Assembly: GCA_009702965.1 (NCBI GenBank)
Contig: WLHB01000006.1
Span: forward strand, 1 to 47,308
Length of the DNA stretch: 47,308 nucleotides
Reading direction: 5' to 3'
From: Actinomycetota bacterium
GTDB lineage: Bacteria; Actinomycetota; Actinomycetes; Nanopelagicales; Nanopelagicaceae
A model generated the notes under the pieces. The model did not search any database. It saw only the letters and a program-made list of their open reading frames with translations, and had not been told where the DNA came from. This document shows positions 8,762 to 16,893 of this stretch, piece after piece. A program made the position numbers and the translations under genes. Position 1 is the stretch's first letter. Every line of letters begins with the position of its first letter.

Positions 8762-9565
8762 TCACTCGAAGAAGTAGAAGTTTGTCCATGCGCCAGAGGC
8801 GACTTGGCGGACGTAGATATCGGCAAATGCAACTGCGAAGAGTGAGATCCATGCAAAGAGGGCATGTGAATGATTCAGGCGTGAAATTGTCGTCCATGCC
8901 TTATATCGAATTGGGTGCTTGGAAAAATGTTTTAACCGTCCACCAATAGTGTGGCGACATGTGTGACATGAGAGCGAGTACATCCAGAGCATCGCGGCGC
9001 TAAAGACCAAGACAAGTGAACCAACGCTCATAGCACCCCATTCACCGTCTTTATTTTTAAAAGAGATGATTGCATCGTAGGTGAGGATCACATTAAAAAT
9101 TAGACCTGCATAGAAAAACCATCGGTGAGCGTTCTGCAAGATCAGTGGTTGACGAGTTTCGCCGGTGTACTTCTTATGTGGTTCAGCAACTGCGCACGCT
9201 GGTGGTGACATCCAGAACGCACGGTAATACGCCTTGCGGTAGTAGTAACACGTCATGCGGAAACCGAGAGGGAAGATCAAAATGATAAGTGCTGGTGAAA
9301 GTGGGAAATTAAATATTTGTGCGCTGATAGGTGCAAAGCCGCCAATGACCGCTTCATCGACACATGCCTCTGAAAGACATGGTGAATAGAAAGGTGAGAT
9401 TAAGTGGTCTTTATAGTAATAATCACCCTCGAAGGCGCGGAAGGTTGCATAGATAACAAAGCTAAAGAGAACTCCGAATGTAGCTAGTGGTTGCAACCAC
9501 CACTTATCCGTGCGAAGCGTGCGCTCTTTAATCTGCGCACGCGATGGAGAGAAAACTCCTGACAT
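8762..9565 (-). CDS. sdhC: Succinate dehydrogenase membrane anchor, single fused subunit (actinobacterial Sdh1 type)
   Basis: 267-residue membrane protein with about five transmembrane segments (around residues 30-45, 85-105, 150-170, 180-200 and 240-260). Several histidines (CHTCRHTIGG, LNHSHALFAW) could ligate heme or line the quinone site. One long anchor replaces separate SdhC and SdhD; no sdhD is present. Length and position match the actinobacterial Sdh1-type anchor. A Shine-Dalgarno AAAGGGG precedes the ATG, so this mRNA has a leader, unlike most first genes in the window. Confidence 0.85.
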   Translation of the reverse strand: MSGVFSPSRAQIKERTLRTDKWWLQPLATFGVLFSFVIYATFRAFEGDYYYKDHLISPFYSPCLSEACVDEAVIGGFAPISAQIFNFPLSPALIILIFPLGFRMTCYYYRKAYYRAFWMSPPACAVAEPHKKYTGETRQPLILQNAHRWFFYAGLIFNVILTYDAIISFKNKDGEWGAMSVGSLVLVFSAAMLWMYSLSCHTCRHTIGGRLKHFSKHPIRYKAWTTISRLNHSHALFAWISLFAVAFADIYVRQVASGAWTNFYFFE

Positions 9566-9613
9566 TCTTTAGTACCCCTTTTGCCCGCTCTCGCCACAAC
9601 TGGGTGGCTTTAA

Positions 9614-9641
9614 TAAGGCAAGTGTGCGCCGATTAAGGCAA
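9614..9641. repeat. Direct repeat TAAGGCAA with exact 20-bp period upstream of the sdh operon
   Basis: TAAGGCAA at 9614-9621 and again at 9634-9641, separated by 12 bases, so both copies sit on the same face of the helix. They lie about 50-75 bp upstream of the sdhC start and read TTGCCTTA in the sdh direction. They could be a regulator binding site or overlap the promoter. Confidence 0.4.
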
Positions 9642-9709
9642 AGGCGCTAGGTGGTTGCCCGTGTACTGGCTATGAAGTCAGCCACAAATAAGGGAGATAA
9701 AAATAAAAC

Positions 9710-9795
9710 TGGCGGAGGGCGTGGGATTTGAACCCACGAGGCTTTCACCTGCCGGTTTTCAAGACCGGTGCACTCGGCCGCTATGCGAGCCCTCC
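9710..9795 (-). tRNA. tRNA-Ser (anticodon TGA)
   Basis: The minus strand begins GGAGGGC and ends GCCCTCC, followed by discriminator G and an encoded CCA at 9710-9712. The anticodon stem-loop is ACCGG-TCTTGAAAA-CCGG with anticodon TGA, reading UCN serine codons. A long variable arm (class II) and the T-arm GTGGG-TTCAAAT-CCCAC are present. A T-rich stretch follows the CCA on the transcript. It lies downstream of serS, its likely cognate synthetase, in the same orientation. Confidence 0.95.
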
Positions 9796-9843
9796 GTGGG
9801 AGAGGTTACATGAAGAAAGGCGTATCTAAAAAATCGAGAGTTT

Positions 9844-10665
9844 TTAGGCAGGAAGGTCGAGCAGTTTTTCGATGATCTTGGCAACGCCATCTTCTTTACA
9901 TGGCTCTGCCACATCTTTTGCAAAAGTCTGCGCATCAGGGTGGCCATCAGCCATTGCAAATGAGCGACCACACCACTCAAGCATGGAAAAGTCATTGGGG
10001 TTATCGCCAAATGAAACACATTCATCGGCTGAAATTCCAAGCCGCCCTGCCATCAAAGCGAGCGTCTCTCCTTTTGAAATACCTTTCGCTGAAATTTCTA
10101 GCAGTGACGCGGTCGGACTTGAGTGTGTAACGGTTACAAGATCACCGATCTCACGAATAGCAATCTCTAACATCTCATCTGATGTGTATTCATGTCCTGA
10201 ACACCGTACTAACATTTTCAAAATTGGAAGTGTGAGAACTTCTTCAATCTGATTGCAACCATCATGATCAATTCCAGCATCCCAGATTGCGACGTACGAT
10301 TTTTCGCGTTTGAAATAGTTGTGGGATTCAACGGCAAATGAAACTCCAGAAATGGCGTTACGTAAACGCTTAATAGTTTCGTGCAATAGATCATCTGGGA
10401 TGGCCCACTCTTCGATTACATTTCCATTAAGAAGGTCGTAATGCATTGCGCCGTTACAACAAATCGCGTTGCCATAACCAAAGGCATCTTTGATTTCACC
10501 CATCCAGCGCGGTGGACGTCCAGTGACAAACCAAATTTCAACGCCTAGATCGCGTGCGCGCTGAAAGGCGGCAAGTGTGCGGGGTGTGATGGTTCCATCA
10601 TGATGAACAATTGTTCCATCGAGATCAGTTGCGATTAATTTTGGGCGAGTTGTACCTAGATTCAC
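9844..10665 (-). CDS. HAD-superfamily hydrolase, Cof type
   Basis: 273-residue phosphatase of the Cof/IIB subfamily. Motif I DLDGT lies at about residues 14-18, motif II is FVTGR, motif III is the lysine in ISKGETL and motif IV is [12 protein letters not shown]. These act on phosphorylated metabolites such as sugar phosphates, flavin precursors or PLP; the substrate cannot be told. It starts with GTG that overlaps the serS stop by four bases (GTGA), so it is translated as part of the pheA-serS-HAD operon. Confidence 0.88.
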   Translation of the reverse strand: MNLGTTRPKLIATDLDGTIVHHDGTITPRTLAAFQRARDLGVEIWFVTGRPPRWMGEIKDAFGYGNAICCNGAMHYDLLNGNVIEEWAIPDDLLHETIKRLRNAISGVSFAVESHNYFKREKSYVAIWDAGIDHDGCNQIEEVLTLPILKMLVRCSGHEYTSDEMLEIAIREIGDLVTVTHSSPTASLLEISAKGISKGETLALMAGRLGISADECVSFGDNPNDFSMLEWCGRSFAMADGHPDAQTFAKDVAEPCKEDGVAKIIEKLLDLPA

Positions 10666-11930
10666 ACAAGCTCAAATCGCGTCATACCAAGAAATGGTTG
10701 CAGTGCAGCAGGAACATTAACTGTCCCATCTGCATTTTGATGATTCTCTAGAATCGCAACAATCATGCGAGGAATCGCTACAAGCGTGCCATTAAGTGTG
10801 GCGATAGCTTTTGTGCCATCACTATCCTTATAGCGAATATTTAAGCGGCGGCCCTGAAATTCGGTGCAGTTCGATGTACTTGTGACCTCGCGGTAAGCAC
10901 CTTGTGTTGGTATCCATGCCTCAATATCGAATTTGCGGTTAGCGCTAGAACCAAGATCACCTGAGGCGACATCGATTACGCGATATGGAATCTCCATCGC
11001 GTTGAGGAAATCCTTCTCCCATTGCAATAGACGCTTATGCTCTTCTTTAGCCTCTTCAGGCTTACAGAATGAGAACATTTCGACCTTATCAAATTGATGA
11101 ACGCGAATAATCCCGCGGGTATCTTTGCCATAACTTCCTGCTTCACGACGGAAACATGATGAGTAGCCGGCATATCTCAATGGAAGTTTTGCTCCATCTA
11201 GTACTTCATCCATGTGAAAGGCTGCGAGTGGGACTTCACTTGTTCCAACTAAGTAATAGTCATCTTTTTCAAGATGATAAACGTTCTCTGCTGCTTGTCC
11301 TAGAAAGCCAGTACCTTCCATCGCTGCAGGCTTAACTAGCACTGGTGGGATAACGGGAATAAATCCTGCCTTGGTCGCAGAAGAAATTGCATAGTTAACG
11401 AGTGCAAACTCAAGTAGCGCGCCAACACCGGTTAAGTAATATGAACGGGAACCTGAAACCTTCGCTCCGCGTTCTGTGTCGATTGCGCCAAGAATTTTGC
11501 CTAACTCAACATGATCTTTTGGTTCAAAACCAGCGGCTGAAAAATCACGTGGTGTTCCTACGTGTTCGATAATGACGAAGTCTTCTTCGCCACCGATTGG
11601 GGCATCGGGATCTAAAACATTTGAAATAACCATCGCAAGAGAATGAGCCGTAGCCTCAAGGTCTGCCCTCTTTGCATCAGCAGCTTTTACCTTATCCGCC
11701 AGCTCTTTTGAGTTAGCCAATAGCGCTGCTTTTTCATCGCCTTTAGCCGCGCCTACAGATTTAGATAAGACATTTTGCTGTGCCCGTAATTGTTCAAATT
11801 CTGTGATTGCAAGACGTTTTGCATCATCACTTGCAAGGACTTTATCTACAATCGCGACATCTTCGCCGCGACCTTTCTGGGATGCGCGTACAACATCGGG
11901 ATTCTCGCGGAGGAATTTAATATCTATCAT
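10662..11930 (-). CDS. serS: Seryl-tRNA synthetase
   Basis: 422-residue class II synthetase that charges tRNA-Ser. The start [12 protein letters not shown] and the coiled-coil tRNA-binding arm up to about residue 105 are typical. The catalytic domain contains [39 protein letters not shown] (motif 2) and [20 protein letters not shown] (motif 3). Length is normal. Its ATG overlaps the pheA stop by four bases (ATGA). The tRNA-Ser gene lies downstream of the HAD gene. Confidence 0.96.
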   Translation of the reverse strand: MIDIKFLRENPDVVRASQKGRGEDVAIVDKVLASDDAKRLAITEFEQLRAQQNVLSKSVGAAKGDEKAALLANSKELADKVKAADAKRADLEATAHSLAMVISNVLDPDAPIGGEEDFVIIEHVGTPRDFSAAGFEPKDHVELGKILGAIDTERGAKVSGSRSYYLTGVGALLEFALVNYAISSATKAGFIPVIPPVLVKPAAMEGTGFLGQAAENVYHLEKDDYYLVGTSEVPLAAFHMDEVLDGAKLPLRYAGYSSCFRREAGSYGKDTRGIIRVHQFDKVEMFSFCKPEEAKEEHKRLLQWEKDFLNAMEIPYRVIDVASGDLGSSANRKFDIEAWIPTQGAYREVTSTSNCTEFQGRRLNIRYKDSDGTKAIATLNGTLVAIPRMIVAILENHQNADGTVNVPAALQPFLGMTRFELV

Positions 11931-12754
11931 TTTCGCACCTCTCGTGGATATGAACCCAAGAATCTAATCTCGTCACAAATTTCACCCAATTCAGTGAGCG
12001 AACGTGCAACGGGTTCATCCTGACAATGTCCTTCAACATCAATGATGAAATGATAATGGCCGAGCTCGCGACCGGTGGGGCGACTCTGAATAAATGTCAG
12101 GTTTACATTGTGGTCGGCGAAAACTGTGAGAATTTCCAGCAGAGCACCAGCATGATCAATATCAATAAAGAGTGCGACAGAGGTTCTATCATCACCCGTT
12201 GGGGCTGGGATGTCGCCCGGTTTTTGAACTAAAACAAATCGCGTAACCGCTCCATCGTTATCGCCAATATTCTCTTCAATAATTGTGAGACCAAAGTGTT
12301 CAGCGGCAGCGCTAGATGCGATAGCTGCATCAAATTCGCCACGTGAAAGTGCTTGAGCAGCTGCGGCGGTAGATGATGTGGGCACTAACTCAGCATGCGG
12401 ATAGCGCTGCGCAATATATGTGCGGCATTGCGCCTCTGCATGTGGGTGTGTAGCAATTGTAGAAATAGTTGTGTTGGCCGATGTGGACATGAGAGCGAAG
12501 GTGACAGGCAGCGTTACTTCGCCAGCAACCACAAGAGGGGTTCCTGTCGCTAATTCATCTAGCGTTCTAGCAACAACACCCTCAACGGAATTCTCGATCG
12601 GCACAAGTGCGTACTCGGCTTCACCTGAGCGAACGGCGTCGAGTGCGGCGGTGACATTTGCATATGGAACGCGTAAATCCTGCGCGGTGGTTATCTTCTT
12701 GAGCGCGGCCTCAGTAAAGGTCCCCACTGGACCGAGATAGGCATATGTACTCAC
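11927..12754 (-). CDS. pheA: Prephenate dehydratase
   Basis: 275 residues: a dehydratase domain to about residue 175 with the family start [14 protein letters not shown] and the catalytic TRF motif (GAVTRFVLV), then an ACT domain with the SRPTG phenylalanine-binding segment. It converts prephenate to phenylpyruvate in phenylalanine synthesis and is normally feedback inhibited by phenylalanine. I use GTG 12754 because it is six bases after a TATCCT -10 and matches the family N-terminus. Another in-frame GTG at 12775 lies upstream of that element. Confidence 0.92.
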   Translation of the reverse strand: MSTYAYLGPVGTFTEAALKKITTAQDLRVPYANVTAALDAVRSGEAEYALVPIENSVEGVVARTLDELATGTPLVVAGEVTLPVTFALMSTSANTTISTIATHPHAEAQCRTYIAQRYPHAELVPTSSTAAAAQALSRGEFDAAIASSAAAEHFGLTIIEENIGDNDGAVTRFVLVQKPGDIPAPTGDDRTSVALFIDIDHAGALLEILTVFADHNVNLTFIQSRPTGRELGHYHFIIDVEGHCQDEPVARSLTELGEICDEIRFLGSYPREVRK

Positions 12755-12760
12755 TGCCCA

Positions 12761-12766
12761 AGGATA
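12761..12766 (-). promoter_or_regulatory. -10 element of leaderless promoter for pheA-serS-HAD
   Basis: TATCCT on the minus strand, six bases, GTG at 12754. It decides between two in-frame GTG starts. Confidence 0.6.
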
Positions 12767-12798
12767 GCCGAGCACGGTACTTCGATCTCACCTGGCAT

Positions 12799-12804
12799 TA
12801 GGCT
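12799..12804 (+). promoter_or_regulatory. -10 element of leaderless promoter for the phosphatase-kinase operon
   Basis: TAGGCT, seven bases, ATG at 12812. It diverges from the pheA promoter; the two -10 elements are 32 bp apart. Confidence 0.6.
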
Positions 12805-12811
12805 TAGCGAT

Positions 12812-13594
12812 ATGAATAGCCTCTTCTTTGAAAGCGCGGCGCGCTCGGCTATTGGATTGATTCGTAATGGAAATGAAGATGGTGCACTGACCCACCCGCG
12901 ATTACTTGCAGTAGCAGATGGAATGGGTGGGCATGCTGGTGGTGAAGTTGCCTCATCGATTGCACTCTTAGTCCTGGCTCGTCGTTCAACAATTTTCTTG
13001 GATCAAGAATTCGATCAAGATTCTGCTGATGATCTTTTTAATTCATCGATTGAAGATATTGATGAGGCGCTAAAGGAGGCAAGTGATGAGGATCCAGATT
13101 TAGCTGGGCTAGGTACAACTCTCACTTCGTTATTTTTACGGAACGATCAATTAGCTCTCTTACATGTAGGTGACTCGCGGCTCTATCGAATTCAAGGTAC
13201 AAAGATTGAACAATTAAGCATTGATCACACCGTGATGCAGGAGTTGCTCACCGCAGGAACAATCACCGAAGAAGATATTGCCGAGCATCCTCAGAGATCT
13301 ATGCTCACTCAAGCGCTCATGGGCACTTGTTCACTCTCTATCGCACTTCACCTTTTCGATGTAAAGGAATCTGATCGATTTATTCTCTGCAGTGATGGGC
13401 TCTCAGGAGTTCTCGATGATCAAAAAATATTCTCACTCGTTCAATCACTCGCACCTGAAGAAGCGGTAGCTGCCCTTGTTGACGCTGCATATGTACAAGG
13501 CGCACCAGATAATGTCACCGTCATTGTTGCCGATATTGCATCTGGGCAGCCTCACAATGAAAACCTAGAATTCTTTGGAACGGCCACAGCATGA
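12812..13594 (+). CDS. PP2C-family Ser/Thr protein phosphatase (PstP-like, soluble)
   Basis: 260-residue metal-dependent phosphatase that should reverse phosphorylation by the kinase encoded next. Motifs: NGNEDGAL and AVADGMGGHAGGE (metal aspartates), LLHVGDSRLYR, FILCSDGLSG and GAPDNVTVIV. Mycobacterial PstP is about twice as long, with a transmembrane helix and an external domain; this one stops after the catalytic domain and has no membrane segment. The kinase ATG overlaps its stop (ATGA). Confidence 0.9.
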   Translation: MNSLFFESAARSAIGLIRNGNEDGALTHPRLLAVADGMGGHAGGEVASSIALLVLARRSTIFLDQEFDQDSADDLFNSSIEDIDEALKEASDEDPDLAGLGTTLTSLFLRNDQLALLHVGDSRLYRIQGTKIEQLSIDHTVMQELLTAGTITEEDIAEHPQRSMLTQALMGTCSLSIALHLFDVKESDRFILCSDGLSGVLDDQKIFSLVQSLAPEEAVAALVDAAYVQGAPDNVTVIVADIASGQPHNENLEFFGTATA

Positions 13595-15141
13595 ATGCAA
13601 AACTTTTAGGTGATCGTTATCTTCTTGGTGAAATGATCGGTACTGGCGGTATGGCAGATGTTTATACCGCTCAAGATCAACGACTTTCACGCGAAGTCGC
13701 AGTAAAAATCCTCCGTAGTGATTTAGCGAAAGATCAATCCTTTGTTGCGCGCTTTCGCAAAGAGGCAAAAGCGGCGGCGGGACTTAACCATCCAGGAATT
13801 GTTGCCGTCTATGACTCCGGTGAAGATCCAGCTCCATATATTGTGATGGAGCTCGTCACCGGGCATACCTTGCGCGAACTTATTCATGCTGGCGAACGTA
13901 TTGAATGTAACCGCGCACTTGAAATTGTCGTTGGGGTCTTAGAAGCACTTGATTACTCACATATGCGTGGAATTGTTCACCGCGATATCAAGCCTGCCAA
14001 CATTATGATCACCAGTAATGGTGATGTGAAGGTGATGGATTTTGGAATCGCCCGTGCAATCGATGATCTCGGTGCAACTCTGACGAGTACGTGGAATATT
14101 GTCGGTACCGCGCAATACCTTTCACCTGAACAAGCACAGGGTTCGATTGCAGATGCGCGAAGTGACCTTTATTCGACTGGATGCTTGCTCTATGAACTTC
14201 TTACGGGACGTCCACCATTTACTGGAGAGACGCCAGTCTCGATAGCCTTACAACACGTATCCGCTCAATTTTTACCTGCTCGCTCAATCCAACCTGATCT
14301 TCCTGCCGATGTTGAAACCGTTCTTGCTGTTGCGTTAAGCAAAAGCCCTGATGCTCGTTATCAAGATGCGCTCTCGATGTTGGCAGATGTTAAGCGTTTA
14401 AAGAGTGGTGTTCAGGTCACAACAAAGATTGTTCGAGTACATCCATTTAAGCGTCGTAGTTTTATCATCGCTGGCATCTCTGTCTTTATCGCAGCGACTC
14501 TTGCAATTGTTGGACTCTCACTCAATGGAGCCTCAGAGCCGAGTGTGGGTTATGAACTACCAAATGTCATTGGTTTAACTGAAGATCAGGCGCGTGAAGC
14601 GCTCAGTGAATATCTTGTTACGCTCACGCGCGCCCATGATCCTCGAATCCCTGCAGGGCGAATTGCTAGCCAAATCCCCCTTGCATCAAGTGATGTGCCA
14701 CCGGGTTCAGGAGTAGTTCTCACCATCTCTGATGGCCCAGGAGATGCGATAGTTCCAGATGGATTAATTGGACTTGATCTTATTGACGCTCGCGCAGCCC
14801 TTGCCGCTGTTGGTTTAGTGGTCTCACAAACAATTGCGACATCCTCGACTGAATTGCAAGGAACCGTTCTTGAGGTCACACCAGTTGCAGGTTCAACAAT
14901 TACTGCCGGTTCGGGCGTTATTTTAACGATTGCAAATGGCGAGGTCGAAGTACCGAACCTTCTGGGTGTTGAAGCGATTCAGGCAAAAACACTTCTCTTT
15001 AACGCAGATTTCCTCATCAAGGAATTTTATGACTATGACCCAACACAACCGATTGGTGTCGTTATTCGTCAAGCACCTGATGCAGGTACTTCGCAGACCA
15101 TTGGTAATTCAGTAACAATTACAATAAATCGAGCGCCTTAA
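13591..15141 (+). CDS. pknB: PASTA-domain Ser/Thr protein kinase (PknB-like)
   Basis: 516-residue membrane kinase. The catalytic domain spans about 10-270 with the glycine loop GTGGMADVY, K39, HRDIKPAN at 130-137 and DFG at 150-152. A basic juxtamembrane stretch (HPFKRRSF) precedes one transmembrane helix near 291-312. Three PASTA repeats follow outside the cell (about 325-390, 391-455, 456-516), which in this family sense muropeptides or lipid II. Likely targets include CwlM and CrgA homologues in this window. Its TAA is in a TTAA shared with the stop of convergent trpG. Confidence 0.94.
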   Translation: MNAKLLGDRYLLGEMIGTGGMADVYTAQDQRLSREVAVKILRSDLAKDQSFVARFRKEAKAAAGLNHPGIVAVYDSGEDPAPYIVMELVTGHTLRELIHAGERIECNRALEIVVGVLEALDYSHMRGIVHRDIKPANIMITSNGDVKVMDFGIARAIDDLGATLTSTWNIVGTAQYLSPEQAQGSIADARSDLYSTGCLLYELLTGRPPFTGETPVSIALQHVSAQFLPARSIQPDLPADVETVLAVALSKSPDARYQDALSMLADVKRLKSGVQVTTKIVRVHPFKRRSFIIAGISVFIAATLAIVGLSLNGASEPSVGYELPNVIGLTEDQAREALSEYLVTLTRAHDPRIPAGRIASQIPLASSDVPPGSGVVLTISDGPGDAIVPDGLIGLDLIDARAALAAVGLVVSQTIATSSTELQGTVLEVTPVAGSTITAGSGVILTIANGEVEVPNLLGVEAIQAKTLLFNADFLIKEFYDYDPTQPIGVVIRQAPDAGTSQTIGNSVTITINRAP

Positions 15142-15764
15142 ACTTTTCCAAGAACCGGTGCGAGCCCAATCAACTTTGCGAGCGCACCTTTATCACCACA
15201 CTCTGTTAGCCAGTTTGCCAACATAAGATGGCCATGTTCTGTAAGAACTGACTCTGGGTGAAATTGCACGCCTTCGATTGGCAGAGTTTTATGTCGCATC
15301 GACATTACAACTCCTGTATCTGTCTTTCCAGTTATCTCTAACTCTTTGCCGATAGTTCCAATTTCAACTGCTAGTGAGTGATAACGAGTAGCGGTAAATG
15401 GAGTAGGTACCTTCGTATAGACGCCGGTGCCATCGTGATGCACAAGAGAAGTTTTTCCATGCAGGAGTTCAGGTGCTCTAGACACCGTTGCACCAAAGGC
15501 AACTCCGATTGCTTGGTGGCCTAAACAGACACCAAAAAGTGGAATTGAATTCTCGGCGCAGTACTTAATCATCGCAACACTTACCCCGGCCTCTTCGGGT
15601 GTTCCCGGCCCTGGAGAGATAAGGACTCCGTCATATTTCTGTGCCTCTGACGCTTCGACTTCGTCGTTACGCACCACAGTGCACTCCGCCCCTAATTGCT
15701 GCAGGTATTGCACCAAGTTAAAGACAAAAGAGTCATAGTTATCGATGACAAGAATGCGGGTCAT
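15138..15764 (-). CDS. trpG: Glutamine amidotransferase of anthranilate/aminodeoxychorismate synthase
   Basis: 208-residue class I glutamine amidotransferase. Start ILVIDNYDSFVFNLVQYL, oxyanion segment SPGPGTPEEAG, catalytic cysteine in FGVCLGHQAIG, and the His/Glu pair in GVQFHPESVLTEHG. It supplies ammonia for anthranilate (tryptophan) or aminodeoxychorismate (folate) synthesis; no synthase large subunit is nearby to decide. ATG 15764 fits the family; the frame extends to 15887 but that adds 41 unrelated residues antisense to crgA. In other Actinobacteria this gene also sits between pknB and crgA. Confidence 0.9.
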   Translation of the reverse strand: MTRILVIDNYDSFVFNLVQYLQQLGAECTVVRNDEVEASEAQKYDGVLISPGPGTPEEAGVSVAMIKYCAENSIPLFGVCLGHQAIGVAFGATVSRAPELLHGKTSLVHHDGTGVYTKVPTPFTATRYHSLAVEIGTIGKELEITGKTDTGVVMSMRHKTLPIEGVQFHPESVLTEHGHLMLANWLTECGDKGALAKLIGLAPVLGKV

Positions 15765-15842
15765 AGCGTTATTCTTACCTATTACTTCTGATCCCGTTAC
15801 CTCAAGCTTGGCGCGATGTGGCGCAATCACCCTCTCTCCGTG

Positions 15843-15848
15843 TAATCT
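15843..15848 (+). promoter_or_regulatory. -10 element of leaderless promoter for crgA
   Basis: TAATCT, six bases, ATG at 15855. Confidence 0.6.
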
Positions 15849-15854
15849 GGGGCT

Positions 15855-16121
15855 ATGCCTAAATCGAAATTGCGCAAGAAAGTCCAAGAGTCACACGCTC
15901 ACGATGAGCAGATGCATATGGATGAACCACATGCTCCTCTTGAGAGTCCATCATGGCTAGCACCTGTGATGGTCGCCAATTTCCTCATCGGTCTCTTCTG
16001 GATTGTGACCTTCTACGTCTCTGAAACTCGTTACCCAGTCCCTGGAATTGGTAACTGGAACATGATCGTCGGCTTTACCTTTATCGGTATTGGCTTCTCT
16101 CTAGCGACAAAGTGGCGCTAA
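15855..16121 (+). CDS. crgA: Cell division protein CrgA
   Basis: 88-residue actinobacterial divisome protein. The N-terminal ~33 residues are polar, beginning MPKSKLRKK, and are followed by two transmembrane helices around 35-55 and 67-84. The conserved loop is TRYPVPGIGNWN and the C-terminus is ATKWR. Family members interact with FtsZ, FtsI and FtsQ and influence septation. Location beside pknB and trpG is the conserved actinobacterial setting. Confidence 0.93.
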   Translation: MPKSKLRKKVQESHAHDEQMHMDEPHAPLESPSWLAPVMVANFLIGLFWIVTFYVSETRYPVPGIGNWNMIVGFTFIGIGFSLATKWR

Positions 16122-16165
16122 CCCTCACTCTTTAGATCTATTTCTCAGCCTTCTCTCAGTTTTTT

Positions 16166-16172
16166 AGAGGAG
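16166..16172 (+). promoter_or_regulatory. Ribosome binding site deciding the response-regulator start
   Basis: AGAGGAG is one base from ATG 16174 but ten bases from ATG 16183. The second ATG is therefore the better start, which removes three residues. Confidence 0.55.
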
Positions 16173-16182
16173 CATGTATTCC

Positions 16183-16893
16183 ATGAGTGGTGAGAAGAAC
16201 GGCCAACGAATTCTCGTTGTTGATGATGAAGTAAATATCAGTGACCTGATTGCAACTAGCCTGCGATTTGTTGGCTTCGAGGTGCGTACTGCCGCTACTG
16301 GTTCACAAGCTCTCGCTATCGCTGAAGATTTCAAGCCGCATGCAATAGTCCTTGATGTCATGCTTCCTGATCAGGATGGTTTTGAAGTTTGTCGCCAAAT
16401 CCGTAACGAAGGTATCGATGTCGGAGTCTTATTTCTTACCGCTAAAGATGGAATGGAAGATAAAGTCGCAGGGCTGACAATCGGTGGCGATGATTACATG
16501 ACAAAGCCTTTCAGTCTTGAAGAGCTTGTCGCAAGAATTCGTGCGTTATTACGTCGTATTGGTGTAGTTGAGATCGAACATGATGATGAAAAAATTCGTT
16601 TTGCAGATCTAGAGCTCAACGAAGCAACACACGAAGTTCATCGCGCTGGCCATCTTCTTGATCTTTCACCTACAGAGTTCACATTGACGCGTTACCTACT
16701 GATCAATTCAGATCGTGTGGTTTCAAAATCACAGATACTTGATCATGTCTGGGAGTACGATTTTCGCGGTGATGCTGGAATTGTTGAAACATATATCTCA
16801 TACCTTCGCAAGAAGATAGATATCTTTGATCCCCCACTTATCCATACTGTTCGTGGGGTTGGGTATCGACTCAAAGTACCGAGTGAGCAATAG
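16183..16893 (+). CDS. Two-component response regulator, OmpR/PhoB family
   Basis: 236 residues. The receiver domain has RILVVDDE, phospho-acceptor D58 in IVLDVMLPDQDG, the switch Thr in LFLTAKDG and the Lys in MTKPFSLEEL. The C-terminal winged-helix DNA-binding domain follows (ELNEATHEVHRAG, LSPTEFTLTRYLL, RVVSKSQILDHVW, VETYISYLRKKI, IHTVRGVGYRL). The partner kinase follows, starting on the last base of this stop codon. Signal and regulon are unknown. Confidence 0.93.
   Translation: MSGEKNGQRILVVDDEVNISDLIATSLRFVGFEVRTAATGSQALAIAEDFKPHAIVLDVMLPDQDGFEVCRQIRNEGIDVGVLFLTAKDGMEDKVAGLTIGGDDYMTKPFSLEELVARIRALLRRIGVVEIEHDDEKIRFADLELNEATHEVHRAGHLLDLSPTEFTLTRYLLINSDRVVSKSQILDHVWEYDFRGDAGIVETYISYLRKKIDIFDPPLIHTVRGVGYRLKVPSEQ

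Noticed and set aside
9826-9847. CTAAAAA / TTTTTAG repeat at the end of the HAD gene as a terminator
   Set aside because: The arms are entirely weak pairs and no GC-rich stem is present; tRNA-Ser transcription may read through from the operon.
11931-12760. T-box or attenuator upstream of serS or pheA
   Set aside because: serS overlaps pheA by four bases and pheA appears leaderless, so neither has a leader.
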